DNA of 11,983 bases from Spirochaetaceae bacterium (GTDB lineage Bacteria; Spirochaetota; Spirochaetia; Treponematales; Breznakiellaceae). Of the stretch, positions 1-6,026 are shown in pieces. The first letter of the stretch is position 1, and every line of letters begins with the position of its first letter. The DNA lies in contig JAISCO010000268.1 of the NCBI GenBank assembly GCA_031265535.1, positions 1-11,983 of the forward strand, in the 5' to 3' direction. Below the pieces are notes generated by a model. It did no database searches and was not told the DNA's origin. It saw only the letters and a list, made by a program, of their open reading frames with translations. A program made the position numbers and the translations under genes.

Positions 1-43
1 CTGCTTCTGGGATGCCGGCGCGGAGCGCATGAGAACCCGCTGG
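1..43. repeat. Dispersed repeat, partial copy (right part)
   Basis: The first 43 bases match the right part of the repeat copy at 2478-2587: both contain the block GCGCGGAGCGCATG or a close variant, followed by an acc-c-ctgg-ggg tail. The copy is cut by the window edge. It is followed at 44-90 by a purine-rich stretch ending in ATGAGCAATTAACAATG, which resembles the tandem unit at 11690-11760. Confidence 0.6.
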
Positions 44-97
44 GAAGTAAAAGGTAAAAAGGAAGAAGTAAAAATGAGCAATTAACAATGCGGAATG

Positions 98-208
98 CTG
101 CCAGCCGCGTATGCAAAGCGCCCTTGCCTTACCAAAGGCACAGAGTGAAGACCGCTTTCGGGACGCTAACGCGGAGCGTATGTGCCTCCATGGCAAATGG
201 CTGGCGGG
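98..208. repeat. Dispersed intergenic repeat, copy 2
   Basis: It shares CCAGCCGCGTATG at its left end, ACGCGGAGCG in the middle and CTCCATGGCAAATGGC at its right end with the copy at 6095-6205. The central segment is more diverged than in the other copies. Reading frames through this stretch are by-products of the repeat and are not called as genes. Confidence 0.65.
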
Positions 209-259
209 CATTGTTGAAAATAATGTTTCGGCATAAACTGTTCTCTGCGAAGAGGATAC

Positions 260-642
260 ATGATGAAAGAAGCAAAAAACGGATATATTCTCGATTTTAT
301 TTCCGGGCAAGAAGTAAAAGCAACGACCGAGGATGTCGAAGCAGTGCAGATTTTCGCCAGACAACTGGTTGAAGACTACGGCTATCCTAAAGCCCATATT
401 CAAACAAGGCCGCAGTTCAGGGTTAAGGCAAGGCCCTCTGACATCAAAAAAGAGTACCCTGTTGATATCGCTGTTTTTTCCAGCGAACAAAAACAGGAAG
501 ATACTGTTTACATCATCATTGAATGCAAAAAAAAGACAGAAAGGACGGCAGGACGCAGCTTGAAGACTATTTACGATTTTCAAAAGCCTTTTTAGGGGTT
601 TGTTGCGCTTCGCGCAAAAAACATCAAAAAATCGCCGATTAG
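260..642 (+). pseudogene. Truncated, frameshifted HsdR N-terminal-type nuclease
   Basis: The first 92 residues resemble the N-terminal nuclease domain of type I restriction enzyme R proteins (HSDR_N type, PD-(D/E)xK fold). Visible features are an RQLVEDYGYP helix (34-43), VDIAVF with a candidate catalytic Asp69, and IIIECKKK with Glu88 and Lys90. The frame as read stops at 593-595. At the A8 run (527-534) a -1 shift restores the family-like continuation DRKDGRTQLEDYLRFSKA then FLGV, which ends at TAG 640-642. Homology is lost after about position 602, where family members usually read LGVWFNG. A ribosome binding site AGAGG (251-255) precedes tandem ATG codons at 260 and 263, so this was once an expressed gene start. 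The specificity and methylase partners are absent. It is most likely a remnant; a frameshift-expressed short protein is the less likely alternative. Confidence 0.7.
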
Positions 643-664
643 GCGCCGCCTATCAGGCGATTTT
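627..664. terminator. Bidirectional hairpin, possible terminator
   Basis: AAAATCGCC pairs with GGCGATTTT across a loop that contains a second stem, TAGGCG/CGCCTA. The outer A/T runs would give a U-tract in either direction. It sits just after the stop of the shifted HsdR-like frame. Confidence 0.45.
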
Positions 665-779
665 ACCTTGCTCTCTTCCATCGAACTAAAGCTTCGCAGA
701 AGCTCAGGTTCACAGCAGCCCATAAATCGTGGTTTTTCGGCAAATCACCGTAGGTGAACAGTGCCGCAAAAATCCACAA

Positions 780-849
780 GTGCAACAGGCTGCTAGGCGA
801 ATGGAGGCTAAGCCCTAAGGGAGCGGAGGCGTAAACAGCCCCGTTATGT
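780..849 (-). repeat. attC-like recombination site (weaker copy)
   Basis: Read on the minus strand it begins ACATAAC and ends GTTGCAC, each one base away from the integron core consensus (RYYYAAC and GTTRRRY). Just inside the ends GGCTG pairs with CAGCC, and the centre holds smaller palindromes. It shares the block GCGTAAACAG, two or three pyrimidines, then GTTA with the site at 994-1076. The 70-base length is in the usual attC range. The core boxes pair only partly with each other, so the site may be decayed. Confidence 0.5.
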
Positions 850-878
850 GCCGTGCCAAGCCCCGCACAATGGCCATT

Positions 879-993
879 TTAATTTACAGGCACTAGATAC
901 TTTCGCATTTCATGCCTGATTTCACCCAACGAAACGATATTTAATGTATCATTTGTTGTATATGAAATTTGTAAATTTACATTTTTGGGCAGC
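879..993 (-). pseudogene. C-terminal coding remnant between attC-like sites
   Basis: On the minus strand an open frame runs from the 994-1076 site to TAA at 881-879. It ends in a protein-like tail, LGEIRHEMRKYLVPVN. There is no plausible start codon or ribosome binding site before it, so it is either the end of a cassette gene whose front was lost, or a chance open frame. The stop lies 29 bases before the 780-849 site, where a cassette gene would normally end. I do not recognise the family. Confidence 0.25.
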
Positions 994-1076
994 GCATAAC
1001 GGTTCCGGCCGTAGCCCGAGCCGCCTCATGACGGCGTCCTCAGCATAGCTGTGGCGCGTAAACAGTCCTGTTAGGC
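994..1076 (-). repeat. attC-like integron recombination site
   Basis: Read on the minus strand it starts with GCCTAAC, a perfect RYYYAAC box, and ends with GTTATGC, one base off GTTRRRY. These ends pair at 6 of 7 positions. Inside, GTTTACG pairs with CGGAAC (one bulge, one G-T), GCC with GGC, AGC with GCT, CTGAG with CTCGG, and CGCC with GGCG around a 7-base tip. Together they make the long imperfect hairpin with extrahelical bases that is typical of attC. Its start lies 18 bases beyond the stop of the 1095-1757 gene and in the same orientation, the standard layout of an integron gene cassette. Confidence 0.65.
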
Positions 1077-1094
1077 GAAGTTAAATCTTTCTTA

Positions 1095-1757
1095 TTATTT
1101 CGCTATTTTTCTTTTCAAATTTTTTATTGTAAATATTTTGTTCAGTCGTTTTCTATATTTATATATCAATATCATAATTATACATAAAATTGTTATATTA
1201 AAAAATGAATATATATAATTTATAGCAAAGATACTATTTTTAAATATTACATAACACAAATGGCTTAAAATACTTTTTATAAGGCTCAAACTTGTGCCAA
1301 ATACTATAAAATAAATTACTAATGATAGTAATATGATTTTATAGTGTTTCCTTATATATTTTATTGATATTTTAAAATAATGGAAGTTGTCATAATTTAT
1401 ATATTGTAGCGTTACTATAAATGCAAAAAGTGTTGTTGTATATAGTATCGCAAATACTTTAAAGAATATGCTCAAAAAAGATAAAATAAGTATGGCTGAA
1501 ACAATTGCAATAATTGTTTCCAATTTGCACTTTCTTGAATATTGCAAATTAATATAATTTATTAAAAATGAAATAACATATATCCTTAATAATATTTCGA
1601 CAAATGATGCGAGAAAAATATAAATGTGTTTTAAATTTACAAAATTTCTACTGACTTCCGAAATAATTATGATCAATAAGAATATTGAAAATACTATTAT
1701 GTTTTTCTGAAACGCTTTTAAAATTATTGAAATTTCTTGGATTAGTTTACTTTTCAC
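1095..1757 (-). CDS. AT-rich polytopic membrane protein (cassette gene)
   Basis: This is a 220-residue protein of unknown function. It has about five or six hydrophobic segments (roughly residues 18-36, 44-66, 82-120, 140-160 and 185-205) and a lysine/arginine-rich C-terminus (RKRLNKIFTIKNLKRKIAK, about 202-220) expected to face the cytoplasm. There is no signal peptidase site and no motif I recognise. The start is GTG at 1757, chosen because GGAG lies 8 bases upstream; the nearby ATG reaches a stop after five codons. The gene is far richer in A and T than its neighbours and relies on ATA, TTA and AAA codons, which points to transfer from another source. Its own promoter lies at 1780-1808 and an attC-like site follows its stop, so promoter, gene and attC form a self-contained cassette. 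Its role is not inferable beyond membrane location. Confidence 0.75.
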   Translation of the reverse strand: MKSKLIQEISIILKAFQKNIIVFSIFLLIIIISEVSRNFVNLKHIYIFLASFVEILLRIYVISFLINYINLQYSRKCKLETIIAIVSAILILSFLSIFFKVFAILYTTTLFAFIVTLQYINYDNFHYFKISIKYIRKHYKIILLSLVIYFIVFGTSLSLIKSILSHLCYVIFKNSIFAINYIYSFFNITILCIIMILIYKYRKRLNKIFTIKNLKRKIAK

Positions 1758-1779
1758 GTATAATTCTCCATGTTTATAT

Positions 1780-1808
1780 AGTGTATATTATATACAAACA
1801 AGTGTCAA
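1780..1808 (-). promoter_or_regulatory. Sigma-70-type promoter of the cassette gene
   Basis: On the minus strand a perfect TTGACA (1808-1803) is followed 17 bases later by TACACT (1785-1780), which matches TATAAT at four of six positions. Transcription would begin near 1773, just before the GGAG ribosome binding site. Most integron cassettes lack a promoter, so this one may be expressed regardless of its place in an array. Confidence 0.6.
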
Positions 1809-1819
1809 GATTTTATTTC

Positions 1820-1861
1820 GTCTAACTATGCCATATACGAACTTTTCGTATATAACGGCTA
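1820..1861 (-). repeat. Possible att half-site with hairpin at cassette start
   Basis: On the minus strand GTTAGAC (1826-1820) matches the integron R' consensus GTTRRRY exactly, and it lies upstream of the cassette promoter where the preceding site should end. Next to it is a perfect 9-base stem ATATACGAA/TTCGTATAT (1833-1841 with 1845-1853), extended by GCC/GGC. No matching R'' box is evident on the other side, so this may be a reduced attC, an attI-like end, or a chance match. Confidence 0.4.
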
Positions 1862-1960
1862 TTCAGCAGTGACTCCAGTCCCCCAACGGAGACACTTGTG
1901 GAACTCTTTCTGCCTTGTACGGCGCTAATGCCCGCACACGCATACGTCTATACTTAACCC

Positions 1961-2083
1961 TTACGGGATTAAAGCCTGAACCGGCGGTCCCCGGTTGCCT
2001 TTCTTGTTGCTGTTTTCTATACGCGCGGTGAAATATGTCTTGCCGCTGTTGCCGTAATCTAATTCGATTACGGCATTCTTCAT
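1961..2083 (-). CDS. Possible 40-residue hypothetical protein
   Basis: This frame starts at ATG 2083 and reads MKNAVIELDYGNSGKTYFTA then a basic stretch, ending in PPVQALIP. The composition looks protein-like, but no Shine-Dalgarno sequence precedes the ATG and no family is recognised. The open frame continues upstream through the poly-C tract as PPPP, which I regard as accidental. It could be a fragment of a larger lost gene or a transcribed leader peptide. Confidence 0.2.
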   Translation of the reverse strand: MKNAVIELDYGNSGKTYFTARIENSNKKGNRGPPVQALIP

Positions 2084-2110
2084 GATGTAAAATGATTTGC
2101 GTAAATATTC

Positions 2111-2124
2111 GGGGGGGGGGGGGG
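2111..2124 (+). repeat. G14 homopolymer tract
   Basis: Fourteen consecutive G residues, the same length as the tract at 11553-11566. In both places TTGCA follows two bases after the tract on the plus strand. Tracts of this kind change length by slipped-strand mispairing. On the minus strand the tract lies between GTGCAA (2132-2127) and TATTTA (2107-2102), a weak promoter-like arrangement with a 19-base spacer. Confidence 0.8.
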
Positions 2125-2396
2125 ACTTGCACATAAAAGAGCATTTGGAAGCAATTAAAATGGATATTCTCGCGCAAGCCGCCCATGGAATTGATATGCT
2201 CATTGTTGAGTCACAAAAATGAAACTGTCGCGCGGTAACAAAAAGTTCGCTGTTAATGGGTGGGGGTAGCGGAATAGACCGGAATGGAGCGCAGCGGAAT
2301 GAGGACTATGTAGCGAGGGGGAGCAGCGTCGAAAAAGTTCATCACAAACTTCAAAATTTTGACGGTTTATGATAAATGCGCTTCCCCCCTTTGTAA

Positions 2397-2460
2397 GAAA
2401 GTAAGAGGGAAGAAGTAAAAAGTAAGCAGTTTTTACCTTTTCCTTTTTCCCTCTTCCTTG
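2397..2460. repeat. Purine/pyrimidine inverted-repeat tract
   Basis: A purine run (agaaagtaagagggaagaag) is followed by a short spacer and a complementary pyrimidine run ending in CCCTCTTCC. GTAAAAA and TTTTTAC flank the spacer as a perfect stem, and GAGGGAA/TTCCCTC extend it. The same kind of tract accompanies the repeat copies at 6095 and 98. Confidence 0.6.
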
Positions 2461-2477
2461 TTAAATCCACTGGTGGG

Positions 2478-2587
2478 CGCTTCCAGCCGCGTATGCCAAT
2501 CGCCCTTTTCGGACCCGGCGGCACGGAGTAAAGGCTGCTTCCGGTACGCTAGCGCGGAGCGCATGTAGACCCACTGGTGGGTGGCGG
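2478..2587. repeat. Dispersed intergenic repeat, copy 3
   Basis: It matches the copy at 6095-6205 closely, including CTTCCAGCCGCGTATG, CGCCCTTTTCGGACCCGGCG and GCGCGGAGCGCATG. Here the right end reads CCCACTGGTGGG in place of CCATGGCAAATGGC, and CCACTGGTGGG is also present to the left of the core (2468-2478). It lies directly upstream of the cation transporter gene. Confidence 0.7.
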
Positions 2588-2608
2588 GTGGGGGGGAAAA
2601 GAATTAGA

Positions 2609-3583
2609 ATGAGAGGTATGGCAACGAAAGCAGACCGAGCGGCGCTGATACGGCGGGCCTCGCTGACAGCGTTATTCGGAAACCTGGTATTGGCGGCGGC
2701 TAAACTTAGCGCGGGGATAATCGCGGGCAGCCTGGCGGTAGTCGGGGACGGCATTGATACCTCAGTAGACGCACTAATAGCGGTAGTACAATTATTCATC
2801 GCCCGTGTTACGGCGCGCCCCGCCGACGCGGAACACCCGTGGGGACACGGCAGAGCGGAAACCATAGGAACAGCCGGCATCTCATTTCTGCTGTTTTTTG
2901 CGGGATTCCAACTAATAGTAAGCTCCACCGAAAACCTGTTAAGCGGAATAGAACGCGAAGCCCCGCAAAACATCGCGATTATAGTAACACTAATATCCAT
3001 AGCGGGAAAACTTCTGCTTGCGCTTAACCAGTACCGGCTGGGCAAAAAATCAGGCTCCAAACTACTCGCCGCGAACGCAAAAAACATGGCCGCCGACGTA
3101 GTAATTTCGACAGGCGTACTCGCGGGGCTAATCGGCTCAAAACTATTCAAAGTCGCCTCCATCGATTCAGCCGCTGCAATACTAATCGGCATCTGGGTCA
3201 TACGTACAGCCATCATCATTTTCATGGGAGTAAACGCGGAATTGATGGACGGCGGAGCGTTAAAAGAACATTACAAAGCGGTTTTCGAGGCGGTACATTC
3301 CGTCAAAGGCGCGGGAAACCCGCATCGCACACGCATAAGGCAAATAGCGGGCTTCCTCGACATCGACATAGACATAGAAGTAGACGGACAACTAAGCGTT
3401 CATGCGGCCCACAACATAGCGACACAAGTTGAAAACGCCATACGCGGCCGCCTTGAAAATGTCTTTGACATAGTGGTACACGTTGAACCGGACGGAGATT
3501 TTTCAAGTACGGAAAACGAAGCCTACGGACTCTCCGAAAAGAGCGTGCGGGCAGAGGAAGGCAGCAGCCTGTTTCATAGGTAA
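2609..3583 (+). CDS. Cation diffusion facilitator family transporter
   Basis: This is a cytoplasmic-membrane divalent metal efflux pump of the CDF family, which works as a proton/metal antiporter dimer. Numbered from ATG 2609 (324 residues), the TM2 motif GDGIDTSVD places the metal-site pair at Asp50 and Asp54, and the family signature HPWGHGRAE follows at about 76-84. The TM5 motif ANAKNMAADVVIS gives Asn159 and Asp163 where zinc CDFs usually have His and Asp. A soluble C-terminal domain from about 205 has repeated Asp/Glu (DIDIDIEVDG) and HVEPDGDF, as in the usual CDF cytoplasmic domain. Alternative starts are GTG 2588, inside the repeat, and ATG 2618; none has a good ribosome binding site. 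The gene ends 35 bases before truA and may share a transcript with it. Family assignment is secure; the metal is not known. Confidence 0.9.
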   Translation: MRGMATKADRAALIRRASLTALFGNLVLAAAKLSAGIIAGSLAVVGDGIDTSVDALIAVVQLFIARVTARPADAEHPWGHGRAETIGTAGISFLLFFAGFQLIVSSTENLLSGIEREAPQNIAIIVTLISIAGKLLLALNQYRLGKKSGSKLLAANAKNMAADVVISTGVLAGLIGSKLFKVASIDSAAAILIGIWVIRTAIIIFMGVNAELMDGGALKEHYKAVFEAVHSVKGAGNPHRTRIRQIAGFLDIDIDIEVDGQLSVHAAHNIATQVENAIRGRLENVFDIVVHVEPDGDFSSTENEAYGLSEKSVRAEEGSSLFHR

Positions 3584-3618
3584 ACACGCGGATTAAGGAA
3601 ATGCGCGAATAGAAGGCA

Positions 3619-4386
3619 ATGGAAGCGGAAAGACGTAACATAAAATTGACCATAGCGTACGACGGCACGGATTTTTCTGGCTGGCAGCGGCAGGCGCGGG
3701 ACAGGAGCGTTCAAGCCGTCATAGAATACGCGCTGTTCAAAATCCACAAAACACATACGACACTGAACGCAGCCGGGCGGACGGACGCGGGCGTTCACGC
3801 GGCGGGACAGGCCGCTAACTTCTACAGTCCGGTCAAGCGCATGAACGCCCAAAACTACATCCCCGCGTTAAACAGCATACTGCCGCCCGACGTGCGGATA
3901 CTGAGCGCGGCGGAAGCGCCGGAAAACTTTCACGCCCGATTCGACGCCGTTTTGCGCCGCTACCGCTACCATTTTATCTGCGGCAGACAGGCGCTTCCGC
4001 ACGAAAGACGCTATGCGCTGCAATTATTCCGCCGCCCCGACATAGGCCTTTTGAACGAATACACCCGCCTGCTTTACGGTGAGATGGACTGTTCATTTTT
4101 TGCGTCCCCGTCCGATTCCGCCCTGCAAAAAGGCGGCTCCAGCTGCCGCTTCATACATCAGGCATATTTTACCGCGGCTGCGGACAGCTTGATATTTGAA
4201 ATAAGCGCAAACGCCTTTCTTTGGAAAATGGTACGCTCAATCGCCGGCACACTGCTATTCTTCGAGTCTCGCCGCGTAACGCCGGCAGCTTTCAAAGAAT
4301 TACTGCTTTCAGGCGACCACAAAAAGGCAGGCCCCACCGCTCCGCCTTGCGGACTTTTTTTATGGAATGTTGAGTACAAGCGTTAA
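3619..4386 (+). CDS. truA: tRNA pseudouridine synthase A
   Basis: TruA converts uridines 38-40 of the tRNA anticodon stem-loop to pseudouridine in the cytoplasm. The 255-residue length is normal for the family. Landmarks are IAYDGTDFSGWQRQ (12-25), the catalytic loop AGRTDAGVHA with nucleophile Asp56, the FHARFDA segment (104-110), RRYRY (113-117), and the C-terminal MVRSIAGTLLFF motif. A possible ribosome binding site, AGAAGG, lies very close to the ATG, and a reading frame opened at 3601 stops after three codons, so 3619 is the only reasonable start. It follows the CDF gene by 35 bases and is followed 8-41 bases later by the BatD-like gene, which suggests one operon. No key residue appears to be missing. 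Confidence 0.95.
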   Translation: MEAERRNIKLTIAYDGTDFSGWQRQARDRSVQAVIEYALFKIHKTHTTLNAAGRTDAGVHAAGQAANFYSPVKRMNAQNYIPALNSILPPDVRILSAAEAPENFHARFDAVLRRYRYHFICGRQALPHERRYALQLFRRPDIGLLNEYTRLLYGEMDCSFFASPSDSALQKGGSSCRFIHQAYFTAAADSLIFEISANAFLWKMVRSIAGTLLFFESRRVTPAAFKELLLSGDHKKAGPTAPPCGLFLWNVEYKR

Positions 4387-4427
4387 AATACTGTATGCTG
4401 ATGAGCGTGTCATTAAAAAATAACACT

Positions 4428-5870
4428 ATGAAACAGGCTGCTGTTTTCGCGTATTTTTTTCTTGCGCTAATTTTTCAGGCGGGTTTTCAGGCGGGCGCGG
4501 AGGAGGAGCGGGAAAATCTTAAATTTTTGCTGGAATTCTCGCCGGACGCCGTAATACAAAACGAGCCGTTCACGTTCAATATAATCGTAAATTACCCTGA
4601 CCCGGATGAAATATATATAGAGCCGCCCGATTTTCACGATGCTTTCCGCATGGAACGCCTGCGTGTCGAAACACGTTTTGTCCTCGATAATCCGCGTGAA
4701 GGTAACCGGTGGACGGTTTTTGAATTCCTGCTGACGGCGGTCGAGGCGGGAACGCAGAAGCTTGATCCTTTTCAAATCACCGTGTTTGAAGAAATTATCA
4801 TGACTAATCCGATTAGCGTACAGGTTCGGGAAGAGAATCCTAACACTAAAATTTCGCTTGCGTGGTTTGGAGAAAATGGCCGCTCCGGTGTGTATCCTGT
4901 AAGGACCGGCGATTCGCGGGAACTTGTGCTGCGTGTAACAAATTGGGGAAAAACCGCCTATCCTGCCGTTCAATTACGGATAGAAGCTCCGCAAAATGCT
5001 ATAATCGAAGAGCTGCCGCTTTCCAAGAACGACCGTGACGCCGGTATAGTTTTACGTCTGCAAATTATCCCACTGGATGAAAATCCTGTAAATATCAATA
5101 AACAAATTGCTTATTATGAAAAAATTCCAATGGAAATTCCGCCGTTACAGGTAAGCGTACTGCCTGCCGCGGTCATAGTACAAACTGATGAAACCGGTAC
5201 AACAAACTATAGCAAAACGGAACTCTCCCAAACAGTACCCGATACACATAAAATTGCCGCCGCGCCGCTTTCTGTTTCTTTTTCCGTGTTGATAGATAAT
5301 AACAAAAACATTTTTGCCCCGTTACGGGCCGGGGTCGACGCTTGTATAAGTGAAGCGGCGTTTTTTTGGGCGCAAGAGCGTTACGCCGCGGCTCTGGCGG
5401 TATTGCGGCGCGGGGAATCTTCACTTGCCGCGGGGTATGCCGTAAGAACGGCGCGCATTATATGTGAAAACGCTGTCGGGCTGCCGTCTTGTCCGAATGA
5501 ATTATGGCTGCCGCGCCGTCCGTTGTTATTTATTTTTATATTTTCAGCGGTGTTTTTTGTATTTCTGTTTTTTATCAAAAAGATATGCCGTGTTTCTTTT
5601 GTTTTCCGGGCCGCGCTTTTTTGTGTCTCGGCAGCCTCGTTTTCGGTACTGCTTTTTTCGTATAATTATGTGGAAACGAGGGCGGTGCTGGGGCAGTGCG
5701 CCGCGTATCCAATCCCCGAAGAAACTGTCAAACCTGTCGTATATTTTATGGCGGGTGAGCCTGTGCGTATCCGTTCAAAATCCGGCGGCTGGGTTTATGT
5801 CGAAGCTCTTATACAAAACGCTCATGAAAAATCCGGCTGGATTAAAAAAGAAAATATGAACAACTATTGA
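4428..5870 (+). CDS. BatD-like membrane protein with SH3-like C-terminus
   Basis: This is a probable envelope protein. Numbered from ATG 4428 (480 residues), a signal peptide spans about 1-22 (MKQAAVFAYFFLALIFQAGF then QAGA). It is followed by a BatD-like beta-sandwich region (FTFNIIVNYPDPDEIYIEPP and TVFEFLLTAVEAGTQKL, to about 135) and a second Ig-like segment to about 240. A helical, TPR-like stretch (YAAALAVLRRGESSLAAGYA) then leads to two membrane segments at about 365-383 and 392-412. The last 45 residues (EPVRIRSKSGGWVYVEALI, then SGWIKKENM) look like a bacterial SH3 domain of the kind that binds cell wall. The frame is open from ATG 4395, but 4428 gives the better signal peptide. No batA, batB or batC partner is in the window. 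The BatD link rests on resemblance and gene architecture, so I give no gene symbol. Confidence 0.75.
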   Translation: MKQAAVFAYFFLALIFQAGFQAGAEEERENLKFLLEFSPDAVIQNEPFTFNIIVNYPDPDEIYIEPPDFHDAFRMERLRVETRFVLDNPREGNRWTVFEFLLTAVEAGTQKLDPFQITVFEEIIMTNPISVQVREENPNTKISLAWFGENGRSGVYPVRTGDSRELVLRVTNWGKTAYPAVQLRIEAPQNAIIEELPLSKNDRDAGIVLRLQIIPLDENPVNINKQIAYYEKIPMEIPPLQVSVLPAAVIVQTDETGTTNYSKTELSQTVPDTHKIAAAPLSVSFSVLIDNNKNIFAPLRAGVDACISEAAFFWAQERYAAALAVLRRGESSLAAGYAVRTARIICENAVGLPSCPNELWLPRRPLLFIFIFSAVFFVFLFFIKKICRVSFVFRAALFCVSAASFSVLLFSYNYVETRAVLGQCAAYPIPEETVKPVVYFMAGEPVRIRSKSGGWVYVEALIQNAHEKSGWIKKENMNNY

Positions 5871-6003
5871 AAAGTAAAAAGGAAAAAAGTAAAAAGTAAA
5901 AGGGGAAAAATAACAGATAAAAAGTAAAAGGGAAAAGGTAAAAAAGTAACAGGGAACAAGTAAAAAGTCTTCTTCCTTCTTCCTTCTTCCTTTTTCCTTC
6001 CTT
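5868..6003. repeat. Long purine run followed by pyrimidine run
   Basis: About 100 bases built from aaaagtaaaaagg-like units are followed directly by about 36 bases of CTTCTTCC-type units. The two halves are partly complementary, so the tract could fold back or adopt a triplex. It begins at the stop codon of the BatD-like gene and ends at a dispersed repeat copy. No gene is present. Confidence 0.65.
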
Positions 6004-6026
6004 TGGCGGGCGACAAAACTCCGAAC

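Larger units (their letters stand above)
596..1094. other. Gene-poor stretch holding attC-like sites
   Basis: No complete gene is visible here. The stretch is rich in small hairpins: TTGCGC/GCGCAA (about 604-618), the stem at 627-664, and CGGCA-TCACC/GGTGA-TGCCG (about 748-777). It contains two attC-like sites, annotated separately. On the minus strand, 779-663 is open for 38 codons from a TTG but lacks a Shine-Dalgarno sequence, so it is left uncalled. I read the whole stretch as decayed cassette DNA. Confidence 0.45.
1862..2460. other. Gene-poor stretch with coding fragments
   Basis: No full gene is convincing here. Contents are a small minus-strand frame (2083-1961), a perfect 9-base hairpin GCCGTAATC/GATTACGGC near 2050-2073, and a G14 tract (2111-2124). 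A plus-strand open tail (2124-2222) ends in HGIDMLIVESQK. The stretch 2223-2396 shows nothing I can name. A purine/pyrimidine hairpin lies at about 2397-2460. The fragments suggest eroded genes. Confidence 0.4.

Noticed and set aside
1863..2203. Minus-strand frames of 80 and 107 codons crossing the poly-C tract, considered as an integrase remnant
   Set aside because: No tyrosine recombinase motifs are present and the two frames overlap out of phase; at most the short part from 2083 is worth noting.
2461..3225. Long minus-strand open frame opposite the CDF gene
   Set aside because: Antisense shadow of a well-supported plus-strand gene; no ribosome binding site, and its composition follows the opposite strand.
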